64,000 bases of DNA from Symsagittifera roscoffensis (lineage: Eukaryota; Xenacoelomorpha; Acoela; Convolutidae): the NCBI RefSeq assembly GCF_963678635.1, contig NC_087067.1, forward strand, positions 7,110,647 to 7,174,646. Direction: 5' to 3'. The notes under the pieces were generated by a model. The model saw nothing but the letters and a program-made list of their open reading frames with translations. It searched no databases and was not told the DNA's origin. Numbering within the stretch: position 1 is the stretch's first letter; the number at the start of each line of letters is the position of its first letter. Of this stretch, positions 35,142-45,988 are shown piece after piece. The translations under genes and the position numbers were made by a program.

Positions 35142-35463
35142 CTAGCCGGTGGTCCCTCTGTTCGCCTAGTCCTGGCTCACGAGCCAGGTCGTGGCCAGAC
35201 ATTTCTCCACGCCTCCATCTCATCAGTCGATTTCGGCCTCTCTCGGCGATCCCGGACTCACCGAAGGCCAACATCAACACGACTTCCGTAGGGCGATTCC
35301 CTCGACCCTCTCGTCCTAATGCATTGAGGAGCGCGACCACAAACATCGCCAGCCACGGGTCTTCTCGTGTGAAATCACAATCGATCAGCCGCTGATAGAT
35401 CTCGTCTAGAGTCGCTCCTAGACTCGCTGAGAGGAATTCCATGAGTTCTTTCGTATCACCCAT
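35053..35463 (-). CDS. 136-aa ORF at head of accessory region, unit 2
   Basis: Identical copy of the unit 1 ORF. Confidence 0.5.
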   Translation of the reverse strand: MGDTKELMEFLSASLGATLDEIYQRLIDCDFTREDPWLAMFVVALLNALGREGRGNRPTEVVLMLAFGESGIAERGRNRLMRWRRGEMSGHDLAREPGLGEQRDHRLGEMPLPVQPAVTFGRLPYSCSSFEESEGE

Positions 35464-35667
35464 TTCTTATCGTGTTGATTCTTGCTGTCGTGTAGTGTCT
35501 TCCTGTCTCGTTTCGATTCAATGGATTCAATAAACAATTTTTGATCAATCAAGATCTAAAAAACAAGTCGCGACTTAAAACCATCATTTTTGGATACAAC
35601 ATCATTCAACTCTTTAAAACTCTCCATTGAAATTCTCTTCTTAATTCTGATTTAAAAATTTAGCACC

Positions 35668-35747
35668 AAGGTGGATCGTCCACCTTATCTTTGTCAGGGT
35701 AGCACGAATGTGCGCTGTCACCTTGATGACCTGGAGTACCCCAGGTC
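35668..35747. other. Hairpin cluster between pol and accessory ORFs, unit 2
   Basis: Same three inverted repeats. The single-base loss near 35686 falls beside the first hairpin and leaves its 8-bp stem intact. Confidence 0.7.
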
Positions 35748-35946
35748 TTTTATGACACATCATAACAATCACATGAAACATATCATAACAATAACATAAC
35801 ACACAAACACATAAACATCACACACCTATGCCATCACATAAAAACATGTTCCCTAATACTGTAGCTAAAACCTAACCTAATCTAAGACTTGACTCTAATT
35901 CTTATCGAGTAACTTAATAAAAACCACTTATCGCCGAGCGCAATTC

Positions 35947-37446
35947 TTAGCATATGCTCAGATAGTATTTTTTATGTAAGTAAACTTCTATGTCAGTCTC
36001 TGAAAATATAACATGTACAAGTGCGTACAACTCTCTCGGATGTAGCTTTCCCCTATTAGGATTGTATACTGGCAACGAGAGAGAGGTCACTCCTCTCTCA
36101 ACCAAAAAATCCCTAAGTCCAGTCAAGGCCAATACCAAGCTCTTTGGATCTACGTGTTGCCTATCAGTGGCCTTGGTAACCAGGAAACACAAATATTTCC
36201 CTGGTATCTGTGATGCAACAGGGGGCAGCGCTATCATCCCTCCCACACCAGGCCTCTGTTTCCATAAAAACTCGATATTCTTATACTCTCTTTTGAAGTC
36301 AGCCGCTAGTGCTGTTTTGAAGCTTACTTCCGCGGTTATCGCTATGGCGCACGTGCGTTCCGTGAGTATGAAATCGCTGTCCGTTATGACGATATTAATC
36401 GAATAATGGTTCGGTAGATCAAAATACGATTCAAAGATTTGTCCAAAAGGTGGTTTTTTAGCATTCTCGCCCTCTGTCTCTAGCTCTCCGGTTTCTCTTG
36501 CCGATTTCAATTTTTTTATTATCAGAATTTCGGTGTGGGTGAGTCCTACCGCCACTCCCCGGACAAAAATCTCCATCGACGTCCCCGTCCATCGCCCAAA
36601 GTCTAGGAGATCGAGGTTGGATTGTGGAACACGTAGAGGACCATCTGGGGCGACCCAGTTGGACTCGGTATTGTCATGACTGATGTATTTGATGCCGTCT
36701 TTATCGACGTCCTGAATCGTCAGGATCGTCTCTTTTGGATCTGTCGGCAGATCATGGAGCCATTCGAGTACGCGCAAGTTCGTTAGTTCTTGCTCATGAG
36801 TCTGTTCCGCTTCTGGTTCGAACTCTACTTCCGGTTCTGATCGATCGTCGATCCAATCTTGATCCATATCATTCACCAAGTCGATTTCTTCTAGCATCGC
36901 CACTTCGTCCAGTCCCACTAGCGAGTCCATGACATCACTTACAACTATCCATTCTACGACGAAATCCTCGCCGTACGGATTGTATTTCTTCTCGTTTTTT
37001 CCTCTCCTGCTCTGGCGTGTTTCCATAGTGAGAGGAAAGTCAGGCTGTATTCCTTTGTCAATTTCGGTTTGTTCCGGGCAGTCCCAGTCTTCTTCGGCAT
37101 AAGGTAGAGTTTCATCGTCCACCTCTACTCGCTCGGTCAACTCGAGATCCAGTGGTAGATCGCAATCGTCCACCACCTCATTCCCGTCGTTCTTGTCGCG
37201 AGTACCCCTTTCATTCACTTCACAAGCAGGATCCACTATCAAATAGTCCCCCTCTTGCATGTCCGCTGGGATGCACCAATCCTCTGACGAGGCATTGTGT
37301 GGTTTGATATTTTCGTAATGAGCTGCTCTTCCAGTGCTCAATCGATAAAAGCGACCTCCTTGGTGCACCTCTGTTATCTGAAATGGACCACGCCATTTCT
37401 TTAATAATTTCTTGGTTCCTTTTGGTGGAACCACTTCCTGGAACAC
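35947..37446 (-). CDS. Integrase C-terminal domain plus macro-like domain, unit 2
   Basis: Protein-identical copy of the unit 1 ORF, in a segment without RT or gag. Confidence 0.7.
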   Translation of the reverse strand: MFQEVVPPKGTKKLLKKWRGPFQITEVHQGGRFYRLSTGRAAHYENIKPHNASSEDWCIPADMQEGDYLIVDPACEVNERGTRDKNDGNEVVDDCDLPLDLELTERVEVDDETLPYAEEDWDCPEQTEIDKGIQPDFPLTMETRQSRRGKNEKKYNPYGEDFVVEWIVVSDVMDSLVGLDEVAMLEEIDLVNDMDQDWIDDRSEPEVEFEPEAEQTHEQELTNLRVLEWLHDLPTDPKETILTIQDVDKDGIKYISHDNTESNWVAPDGPLRVPQSNLDLLDFGRWTGTSMEIFVRGVAVGLTHTEILIIKKLKSARETGELETEGENAKKPPFGQIFESYFDLPNHYSINIVITDSDFILTERTCAIAITAEVSFKTALAADFKREYKNIEFLWKQRPGVGGMIALPPVASQIPGKYLCFLVTKATDRQHVDPKSLVLALTGLRDFLVERGVTSLSLPVYNPNRGKLHPRELYALVHVIFSETDIEVYLHKKYYLSIC

Positions 37447-37495
37447 CCAGACGTAGTCGCCAACTGAGTAGGCTTTTGCATCGGCTGTCCTTTTA

Positions 37496-37747
37496 TCAAA
37501 CCTCCTTTTTTATCCTGCTGTCCTGCTGTCTTCTAATAACATCCCGCACGTACGTCTGCGGTGCTGTCCTCTTCCCCTCATATTCAGGGTAGAAAAACGT
37601 CAACGGGAGCGCTTTTTCATGACCCGTTAACATCATGTGCGGACTTATTCCCGTGGTGGAATGCTCCGTGCTGTTGTAAGCACCCATCACTTGCGGCAAG
37701 TGCTTGTCCCAGTCATCCATGTAACGCGAGCAGTAGACTCTCAGCAT
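37496..37747 (-). pseudogene. Integrase middle fragment, unit 2
   Basis: Same fragment and same two frame breaks as in unit 1. Confidence 0.85.
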
Positions 37748-38808
37748 GGATACCAGTGTGCGGTTTGCCTCTCGACTAGGCCATTCGTTTGCGGCTGATA
37801 AGTGGTCGAGTGGGCCTGCGCTACCTGCGACCTCTTCATCAACTCCTTCGTGAGATCACCCACGAATGCTTTGCCGTTGTCCGATTGAAACGTGATGGGG
37901 CAGCCATGCCTCGCTATCCACACATTTATCAAATGATCACATGTTTCTTCCGCCGATGCTGTCATGCAGGGTGCTGCTTCCGCATACTTCGTAAAATGGT
38001 CGATCATTACCAGCACCTGATTATAGCCCGTTGCTGTCCTGCAGATTTTCTGATGATCAATTTGCACCACTTCGTTGAAACCTGACGACTCTATTGACTG
38101 TAGGGGAAACCCTCGTTTCCTGGGATCCTTCGCCTGCTGACATGACAGGCATGCGGCAATCCACTTCTCACAAGACTTTTTCAATCCCGGCCATTCGAAT
38201 CGTTTCTGTATCCTGTTATACACTTTGTCCACGCCTTGATGGCCCATCTGATCATGTGAGCGAAAGAGCAATTCGGTCTGGTACAACTGTGGTAACACTA
38301 TTGAACTGTATTTATAGAGGACCTTGTCCTCCTCTTTTCGCTTGCAGGCAACGATTTCGTCCTTATTCAGGTACAACAAGTCGTTTCGCTTCAGGTAGAA
38401 TTGCTTCAAGATCTTGTAGCTGTCTTCTTCCAAGTCTCCCTTGTCAGGTGCTCCATTCTCGATCCATCTCTTCAGACTGCTCGTCATTCTATCATTTCGT
38501 TGAGCCCTTAGGAGATCCGACAGCCTGTACCTGGCTTTCAAATACGTCTTTACCACGTTCGTTTGCCCACTCATTATCTCCGGAGCATGAGCATCGTCCA
38601 TCAACTTGACACACCATATCGTTTTCAAAGGCGTCGCTTCCTGCACAGATGGTTCCAGATTGGTATGAACATGATGTATTTCCATCTGTCGTGGCGTCTG
38701 TATTATCTTGAGTATTAAAAATAGATCGTATGTGTGTGTACCTGACTGATGAACATGATGTATCTCCATCTGCCCTGACGTCGGTTTTATTTTGAGTATT
38801 GGAGACAT
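37741..38808 (-). CDS. Satellite-integrase chimeric ORF, unit 2
   Basis: Identical chimeric ORF at the junction between units 2 and 3 (38665/38666). Confidence 0.65.
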   Translation of the reverse strand: MSPILKIKPTSGQMEIHHVHQSGTHTYDLFLILKIIQTPRQMEIHHVHTNLEPSVQEATPLKTIWCVKLMDDAHAPEIMSGQTNVVKTYLKARYRLSDLLRAQRNDRMTSSLKRWIENGAPDKGDLEEDSYKILKQFYLKRNDLLYLNKDEIVACKRKEEDKVLYKYSSIVLPQLYQTELLFRSHDQMGHQGVDKVYNRIQKRFEWPGLKKSCEKWIAACLSCQQAKDPRKRGFPLQSIESSGFNEVVQIDHQKICRTATGYNQVLVMIDHFTKYAEAAPCMTASAEETCDHLINVWIARHGCPITFQSDNGKAFVGDLTKELMKRSQVAQAHSTTYQPQTNGLVERQTAHWYPC

Positions 38809-39341
38809 AGTGTATGTGGTGTGTGTATGTGGTGTATGTATGTGTACCTGACTGATGAACAGGATGTATCTCCATCTACCGTGACGTCGGAATTATCTTG
38901 AGTATTAAAGAGATAGTGTGTGTGTTGTGTGTATGTGGTGTGTGAATGTGTACCTGACTGATGAACATGATGTATCTCCATCTGCCTTGGCATCTGTAAA
39001 ATATCGAAAAATAAAGAGAGTGTATGTGTGTGTGTACCTGACTGATGAACATGATGTAACTCCATCTGCCATGGCGTCTGTTTTATCTTGAGTATTAAAC
39101 AGAGATTGTATGTGTGTGTGTACTTGACTGATGAACATGATGTATCTCCATCTGCCTTGGCGATTGTATTATCTAGAGTAATAAAGAGATATTTCATGTG
39201 TGTATGGACCTGGCTGATGAACATGATGTATCTCCATCTACCGTGACGTCGGAATTAACTTGAGTATTAAAGAGATAGTGTGTGTGTTGTGTGTATGTGG
39301 TGTGTGAATGTGTAGCTGACTGATGAACATGATTTATCTCC
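38666..39341. repeat. Satellite fragment carried in unit 3
   Basis: The same 676-bp satellite piece, flanked by the second chimeric junction and the 3' LTR of the full element. Confidence 0.95.
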
Positions 39342-40901
39342 TGTAACATTCGCCCAAATACTACACAGCGACGGAGCGTAGAAAAAGTACCTATTAACGA
39401 CTGGCAGGCGTCAGTTACCTTACACCTACTCTTTTTTCACCGTCTCGACCTTGCCAGTTGATTTTCTGGTCTGTCTAGGGCTAAGTAAAAAGTTACCATT
39501 TTTAGGCCATCAGTCAAACGACTTTTGATCAGCTTTCGTTTACATGCGAACACAACCACATAGCTGAGTCTCGGATCCTCAGACTACGTGATTGCCATTA
39601 AAAACACGGCTCGAACAACCTATTTTAAAATGTTTTTGTGTGACAGTTCTATATTAAATCCATTGGAGATGGGTTGACCCTTTCCTCTTTCTAGCTACTC
39701 ATATTCTAAAATATCAAGTTATACCGGTGTTAATTTAAAGTTTCACGACATCCAAGTAGCTATACAGTCAGTTTTATACAGTCCCTTCACATAAAACAGT
39801 CTCTGGGGGACCAAGCCTCCACTCCCGTAATATTCCTGCGATAACGCTCTTATCTCTTCTAATTTGCGTCCCGGGAGGGTTCCGTGGAATATTCCTTCCC
39901 CACCGAAGCTTCCTTCTCCACTAATATCCGCTGATAAGGGTCTTATCGTGCGTTGCTGCCACGATAAGAGGCTTCGTATTCTCCGTCTCTTGCACGACTG
40001 TTTTTCACAATATTTGTCGTTGTTCTGATTTTCCTAGTTCTTCTGGTCAAAATGGCCGTTTTTCGTATTTCTGAGAAATATCAACTTGAAAATCAAAATT
40101 TTAAAAATAGAAAATTTCAGAATACTTCGACCCTCCTTTCAAGCACTTTTTTGCTCTTAAGGCCTTTTCTCTCTGATTCGTGTTTCGTCGCAAGGTTGCG
40201 CTGTGCCATCTGGCAGAATGGCACATACTCCCCGGACAGTCCCCATCAATGTCCCTATTGATCGCATAACACCGGGTTATCGTCAAGTAGTGTTCCAGTT
40301 CTCTGTAATCAATCTTACAAATCGCATAAGAAAATGAAATTTATCTACCCCACCTCAACTCACTACGTGTTCACAAATGGCATTGTACTACATCTCACTG
40401 CCTTTCAACATTTTCACAAAATTTGCACCATGAGGAGTGTCCTAGATAAAATTTCTTTTCTGAATACTTATGTCGTCTTGCCGTAAAACTTCTTTTCACT
40501 CTTTATGATTAAAATTAACTTAACGTCACTCACAAAGTATAATCAGTTATTTATGCGGTCCTTTCAATATTAAAACTAAGAAACTCTGTGGCTAGGAAAG
40601 TTATTGAGTTACCCACCCTTCTCGAGCGAGTTTACTCAAACTTACCATGTCGCCACACAGTTAAATTGTGTCTTACACAGGTTAAAAACTTCAATCGTGT
40701 TTAAATAGGTAAATAAACTCACCTATGTTCTATATATACGTAAATAAATAGTCATAACTAAAATTTCTTTTTCAACAATTTAACAATTGTAACAATTTTC
40801 AAAGTTTGGTTTGACCAAACTAAATCAAAACATAAAGTTTAACAAGTTCAATAATCAAAACTTGGTTGATTGGTTCAAGTTTTAGCACACAAAGACAATC
40901 A
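39342..40901 (-). mobile_element. 3' LTR, unit 3 (belongs to the full element)
   Basis: This 1560-bp LTR is the partner of the truncated 5' LTR at 58832-59557. Positions 39342-40207 align to it apart from a 140-bp segment (39388-39527) missing from the 5' LTR and roughly 17 substitutions. The remaining 40208-40901, presumably the U3 part, has no counterpart at the 5' end. Hairpins at 39933-39947 and 39941-39969 compete for one arm. I could not find a convincing TATA box or polyadenylation signal. Confidence 0.8.
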
Positions 40902-40903
40902 AG

Positions 40904-40929
40904 TTTTTTCTCCTTCTCTTCTCTTCTTT
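40904..40929 (-). other. Polypurine tract, unit 3
   Basis: Same tract beside the 3' LTR of the full element; this is the one that would have primed second-strand synthesis. Confidence 0.8.
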
Positions 40930-40937
40930 GTTCATCT

Positions 40938-41129
40938 TCATTCCATCACTTCTCCATCTTGATCTTCAGCTTCGCTGTCCTCCAATACTTTCTCCAGCAT
41001 GTCCATGGAGTTGCGGGCCGTGCCCCAACACTCCTGTTCCAACAGCCTCGGTTTGCAACAAAGTAGCAAGTCAACATTAACCTTTTGCTCCCGGTTCCTG
41101 CAAAAGCTGTTGTGAAGACATAGGCTCAC
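40938..41129 (-). pseudogene. Detached C-terminal tail of the unit 3 unknown protein
   Basis: Sixty-three codons in the same frame as the preceding ORF, beyond the UGA. They are the Cys-rich and acidic C-terminus present in the intact copies. Translation would need readthrough of the UGA, for which there is no evidence. Confidence 0.7.
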
Positions 41130-41132
41130 GTT

Positions 41133-44100
41133 TCAATCTAGGTCAGCTCTTAAGACCTCTTTCTTCTCATCTTCAGTTACACAAGGCGCTCCAGCTACCC
41201 GCTTCACCGCCGTGGTGACCGCGTTTCTGTGCGTCAGGAATGCTCTCTTATAGGCTCCTGGTCCTATATCTAGCTGGAAAGATTGATAGGCTTCCGTGTT
41301 CCTCGACATGTGACGCTTCGCGCGTTCATACATCCATGATGTCATCACTGCACGGAACCAAGGCATCAATCTTTGCCTTGACCATATTCTTTCAATGGCT
41401 TTAGGTATTCTCAGAACCTTGCAGGTGGTTCTGAAAAGATCCAATTCATGACTCATCTTCACGTTGCTCAGCTGTTCAGGAGTCGGCACGGCCGTCTCCT
41501 GTCCACTTGTGTCCGCGTTAGCCTCCAGCCATCTCACTGCCAGCATGGCACTAACCACCACGATTGACACCTGTTGATTCTGATCGGGCAACCCCGTGGA
41601 GTATAACTCCTCCACGTCCCATACTAGCATCAGATTCCCGCGTTTGGGGTACCACAACGTCTGCGCCAAGCAGTGGCAAGGATACTCCCCATGGGTTCTC
41701 ACTATGTTCCTTCGGGTCCGATACCCTGAGGCTCCCAGCAACGGTTCCACCTCCATCAGAATTCTGTGTATGTCGTCTTTCTCTTCTATGGTGGGAAATT
41801 CAGTGGGTAACGCTCCACTCGCTTTCTGCTTCTGAAACTCACTCACATTGCCTTCGTTTAATCTCAGAAACTCTTCACCCACTACGTCTTGCAACTCGCC
41901 TTCAGATCTCTTCGGGACTGCCCGAAAGATCTTCGCCAATAAATCATGTGACCTCTCCGACATTCTGGCCAACCTTACGCACTTTGGCACAGAGAAAAGT
42001 TGGTCAATCAACACCTGCTGTGTCCTTGCATCCATCACCACCATGTGTGTAGGATATCTACTACTGCAATATGGTGCGGAGCTTGAACCCACCAGATATT
42101 TTGAACCAGTCGGTTTATGATAGGCCTCACTATCTTTCAGATTCATCTCGTTCTCCAGAGCTTCTCTCCAGCCTCCGATCTTCTGCTCCGTTTGCAATGC
42201 TCCAGGGAATACTTCCACGCTGAGGGACGTCACTAGCTCATGGGCACGCTCCAGGCGCTCAAGCGATTCAATCGAACTCGTCATGCTACAAAATCCCAAG
42301 GCTGTGATCAAGTTTACATCCGTCACCCCATGACAGTCCGCGACCAACTCCATGCCACTCTTATCCGACATGCTCAATCTTCCGTACAATCGTGCCAGTT
42401 GCCGATGCTGCTCGCTCAGCGTAACCAGGCAGTGTCCCAGGTTACAAACATGTCCTTCCATCCCACTATGTTGAGCCAAGCATGTGCCCTGCTTCAACCA
42501 ATTGCTCGATGGACCTTCCTCGGACAGCTCCGTGGATGGGTTGCTCTTCCGCTTCGTCAACCTCATGGCCAGCAGATGATGTATCATGGCCAGATCATGC
42601 AAACTCGCGTCATCATCCAGGTCTAACGTGATATCCGCCGTCATGTCCCAGATTAAACCGGCGTTAGGATGAGGACGCCAAGAAGGCTTCATGAGTTCCC
42701 ACATCATCACTAGACTGGTTTTCAAGGGACCGTCCCAAGAACCACAATCAAAACTCACTTGCCCCTTTAGCTCGGGAACCGAGGGTTCGACCACTCGTTC
42801 TTCCAAGATAATTCCCAGCTTGGGTTGTTCCACCATCAGCATCCCAGTTTCTTTAATACGTTCAACCCAGAAATTGAGTACTATGACTTCATCATAGTCG
42901 AAGTACGCTTCCCTGGCTTCTTCATTCACGAAGGGATTATACGCCATCCCCGGTATGCCAGACACATATTGGAACGACTTCAGTTTCCCTAGTGTTGCAA
43001 ACTCTTTTTGTCCTTTGACTGCTTCAATCAACTCCCGGCTCACTTTCAATTCTTTGTTGGAACATCTTCTCACTTCTTCCAACTTGCGATAGCTTTCCAT
43101 GTCATTCGACTCCTTATTTGATACAGTCAACGGAATGTCCTGATATAGATGCAGGAGTGCCCTAAGGAAGTTCCTTTCGCGATCAACTCCCTTTTGCCGA
43201 ATGATCTTTATACATTCTCCCAAAACCGGAGTGGGGATACGATCCACCACGAACCTGACAAAGCAAAGGGCATCCTTACGCTTAGCCCATGCTATCGCAG
43301 AATCGATTTTTGAAATCAACGCTCGCAGAGCTTCCATCAACTCCAGCTCCTGTTCCCGTGATTTCGAATCATTACTGGCTTCATACTCCGCCCTCTTGAT
43401 GCCCACCAAGCACCAAGCCATCCGTACTTGCAGATCAGTTCTCATGCAAGGATGAGCCAGGTATGCTGCCACCGTAGCAGGTGCATGCATCGATTCGTCG
43501 AAAACTCTCTGGAGGGCCGCCCTCCAGGAGATTTCTAGGGGCTTTTCCAATCCAATTTCGTTCGCTTCAGAGGACATTACCGTGCCGTATTCTTTTCGAT
43601 TCAAGTTTGAATTCTCCGTGAGCTCTTTCAGATATTCCTGCATGGCTCGCTTCTCGCTCCAAGCCATCAGGTGCCCTCTCGCGGAGTTTCTCGCTTTCAA
43701 CATCTCCACATAACCTCCTGCTGGATCTCCCATGTGGACCGATTCCGGCACAGTGACTCGACTGTACTCGACCACGTCGAGTTGTCCTTCCAGCTTCAAC
43801 TTGGCTATGTTGGTCCGCGAGGGCCTGTAATCTTCAAGTCCTCCAGATCCACATTGACTGATGATCTCCATCTCTAATTTAGTGTCTGCCAGGGTTCGTG
43901 CTGTTTTATTTGATCTTACGGCAGTCGTGGTCAGACCTGCCAAGAGCATAGGGGTTATCAGATTATCTTTTTCTCCCCCTGTCAGTGTTGCACCATCTCC
44001 TTGCCCGCTCTCGCCTGAACGACCTGCGCTCGTTAGAGAGGTCACCACTGCGCTGGCTCTCGACTTCACCACTCTCGGGTTCATGGCTCGACTTCCTGTT

Positions 44101-45215
44101 TTCCCTTTTACTCGCTTTAGCCCCTTCCTGGCTCGTCTGATAGGTAATTTCTTTGCGACCTGCTGATCATCGGCACTGTCTTCTGTAACTGACTCGGTCA
44201 GAACATCCGACTCCATGGAGTTCACTATTTTCTCCAGGACCTCACGCATGATGGGTTGGTTCAATCCCACCTTCATTATGGACTGCGTCCCATATCGTCG
44301 TATCACGTCCCATGATCTTTCCATGAAATTCACTCGGCTCCAGGTTGCCCCTGTCTTGCCTTCTAACTCACTTTGATATCTCTCCCATTCCTCTTCCGGC
44401 AGCGTACTCAGGAAGGATACCCTCATTGATTCTTCGATTTTTCTCTTCCTTGGTGACTCATGGAGCAATTTCTGCGGATCCCTGCTTCGGCATTCTCTCG
44501 CCTGGCTTATTGGGTCTATCGGGGATAAGTCGGCCGACGCCTCCTTTGTAGGGGACATGAAAGACGATGGCGTCATTAGCAATAGACTCCCATCGACTTC
44601 CCCATCGTCGTCTTCACTAAACCGGTATTCTAGCAAGTCTCTCTCTAACGCTCCCAGATCCGTCTCACCTGGTTTTCCCGCCTTTCCCTCGATGTCATCG
44701 TCCTGATCCATCAATTCATCATCACCTGCATCAGGTTTCGGCCTGGGTCCTGAAAGTCCTTGTCGTGAGTCTATGCCCGAGTCCGGCCGAGCCGGTACGG
44801 TCATGTCTCCTGCATGATAAAACAACTCATCATTCACCAGGAATTCTACAGACTCCTCGCCATGTGGTGCCAGATCCTCTATCGTTATGTATGAGCCTCC
44901 TCTGCTCTCCTTTGCCACTTCCAGCATCACTACTTTCACTTCTCCCGACCACTTCAGTCTTGAAAAATCATCTGTGGGAGAATACACTTCGTTCCACATG
45001 TCGGCCGAGACCTCTGGTCTCCTGGAAGGTAGTGTCTTGATCTTTTTCCTGCTCCAAGCATCAGGAAATGAGAAGTCAAACGTGTACGCTGCTGCAACAT
45101 TCCAGCCGATGAAGCGCGGCTTCATCCCTTCACTCCACTTCAACATTCTCTTCTCTGCGTCACGAGCTGCTCCGATGCGATGGGCAATGATGGGAGATGT
45201 GACTCCCAACAACAT
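41133..45215 (-). CDS. Unknown env-position protein, unit 3, truncated at 1360 aa
   Basis: Same protein as in units 1 and 2, but two adjacent base changes at 41135-41136 convert a Glu-Arg pair into Asp-stop (UGA) after residue 1360. This removes the 65-residue Cys-rich tail. The lost tail remains open as a separate frame at 40938-41129. This is the copy physically linked to gag and pol, so the version belonging to the full element is the broken one. Confidence 0.75.
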   Translation of the reverse strand: MLLGVTSPIIAHRIGAARDAEKRMLKWSEGMKPRFIGWNVAAAYTFDFSFPDAWSRKKIKTLPSRRPEVSADMWNEVYSPTDDFSRLKWSGEVKVVMLEVAKESRGGSYITIEDLAPHGEESVEFLVNDELFYHAGDMTVPARPDSGIDSRQGLSGPRPKPDAGDDELMDQDDDIEGKAGKPGETDLGALERDLLEYRFSEDDDGEVDGSLLLMTPSSFMSPTKEASADLSPIDPISQARECRSRDPQKLLHESPRKRKIEESMRVSFLSTLPEEEWERYQSELEGKTGATWSRVNFMERSWDVIRRYGTQSIMKVGLNQPIMREVLEKIVNSMESDVLTESVTEDSADDQQVAKKLPIRRARKGLKRVKGKTGSRAMNPRVVKSRASAVVTSLTSAGRSGESGQGDGATLTGGEKDNLITPMLLAGLTTTAVRSNKTARTLADTKLEMEIISQCGSGGLEDYRPSRTNIAKLKLEGQLDVVEYSRVTVPESVHMGDPAGGYVEMLKARNSARGHLMAWSEKRAMQEYLKELTENSNLNRKEYGTVMSSEANEIGLEKPLEISWRAALQRVFDESMHAPATVAAYLAHPCMRTDLQVRMAWCLVGIKRAEYEASNDSKSREQELELMEALRALISKIDSAIAWAKRKDALCFVRFVVDRIPTPVLGECIKIIRQKGVDRERNFLRALLHLYQDIPLTVSNKESNDMESYRKLEEVRRCSNKELKVSRELIEAVKGQKEFATLGKLKSFQYVSGIPGMAYNPFVNEEAREAYFDYDEVIVLNFWVERIKETGMLMVEQPKLGIILEERVVEPSVPELKGQVSFDCGSWDGPLKTSLVMMWELMKPSWRPHPNAGLIWDMTADITLDLDDDASLHDLAMIHHLLAMRLTKRKSNPSTELSEEGPSSNWLKQGTCLAQHSGMEGHVCNLGHCLVTLSEQHRQLARLYGRLSMSDKSGMELVADCHGVTDVNLITALGFCSMTSSIESLERLERAHELVTSLSVEVFPGALQTEQKIGGWREALENEMNLKDSEAYHKPTGSKYLVGSSSAPYCSSRYPTHMVVMDARTQQVLIDQLFSVPKCVRLARMSERSHDLLAKIFRAVPKRSEGELQDVVGEEFLRLNEGNVSEFQKQKASGALPTEFPTIEEKDDIHRILMEVEPLLGASGYRTRRNIVRTHGEYPCHCLAQTLWYPKRGNLMLVWDVEELYSTGLPDQNQQVSIVVVSAMLAVRWLEANADTSGQETAVPTPEQLSNVKMSHELDLFRTTCKVLRIPKAIERIWSRQRLMPWFRAVMTSWMYERAKRHMSRNTEAYQSFQLDIGPGAYKRAFLTHRNAVTTAVKRVAGAPCVTEDEKKEVLRADLD

Positions 45216-45462
45216 CCTCCTTATAAGCCACCTGTAGATCTTCGTATTTCTTCTTCCATTCGTCTCTTTCTCGAGCTATTGCCCTATACTCCTGGAGTTT
45301 GGCACACAGCTCGCTCTGATCTTTCTCATTCTTTTCCAGCGTCTCGATCGTCTCCGACGTCTGGATCTCTATTTCACTCACCCTCACTTTCTTCGAAGGA
45401 GGAGCAGCTGTAGGGGAGTCGACCGAATGTGACGGCCGGTTGGACTGGTAAGGGCATCTCAC
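45160..45462 (-). CDS. Small coiled-coil ORF, unit 3
   Basis: Copy of the same ORF in the full element, overlapping the 136-codon ORF at 45374-45462 and the large ORF at 45160-45215. Since all units share the frame arrangement, it predates the triplication. Confidence 0.5.
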   Translation of the reverse strand: MRCPYQSNRPSHSVDSPTAAPPSKKVRVSEIEIQTSETIETLEKNEKDQSELCAKLQEYRAIARERDEWKKKYEDLQVAYKEDVVGSHISHHCPSHRSSS

Positions 45463-45784
45463 CTAGCCGGTGGTCCCTCTGTTCGCCTAGTCCTGGCTCA
45501 CGAGCCAGGTCGTGGCCAGACATTTCTCCACGCCTCCATCTCATCAGTCGATTTCGGCCTCTCTCGGCGATCCCGGACTCACCGAAGGCCAACATCAACA
45601 CGACTTCCGTAGGGCGATTCCCTCGACCCTCTCGTCCTAATGCATTGAGGAGCGCGACCACAAACATCGCCAGCCACGGGTCTTCTCGTGTGAAATCACA
45701 ATCGATCAGCCGCTGATAGATCTCGTCTAGAGTCGCTCCTAGACTCGCTGAGAGGAATTCCATGAGTTCTTTCGTATCACCCAT
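45374..45784 (-). CDS. 136-aa ORF at head of accessory region, unit 3
   Basis: Copy in the full element. It is separated from the end of the macro-like ORF by 484 bp that contain a hairpin cluster (45989-46069), so it needs its own transcript, a splice or internal initiation to be expressed. Confidence 0.5.
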   Translation of the reverse strand: MGDTKELMEFLSASLGATLDEIYQRLIDCDFTREDPWLAMFVVALLNALGREGRGNRPTEVVLMLAFGESGIAERGRNRLMRWRRGEMSGHDLAREPGLGEQRDHRLGEMPLPVQPAVTFGRLPYSCSSFEESEGE

Positions 45785-45988
45785 TTCTTATCGTGTTGAT
45801 TCTTGCTGTCGTGTAGTGTCTTCCTGTCTCGTTTCGATTCAATGGATTCAATAAACAATTTTTGATCAATCAAGATCTAAAAAACAAGTCGCGACTTAAA
45901 ACCATCATTTTTGGATACAACATCATTCAACTCTTTAAAACTCTCCATTGAAATTCTCTTCTTAATTCTGATTTAAAAATTTAGCACC

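Larger units (their letters stand above)
28345..38665. repeat. Segmental tandem duplication, unit 2
   Basis: The second copy is 10,321 bp long. It differs from the others by t at 29332, t at 34079 (silent in the large ORF) and loss of one t near 35686. The right edge again joins integrase sequence to satellite at 38665/38666 with the identical junction, so units 1 and 2 are copies of one rearranged segment. Confidence 0.95.
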
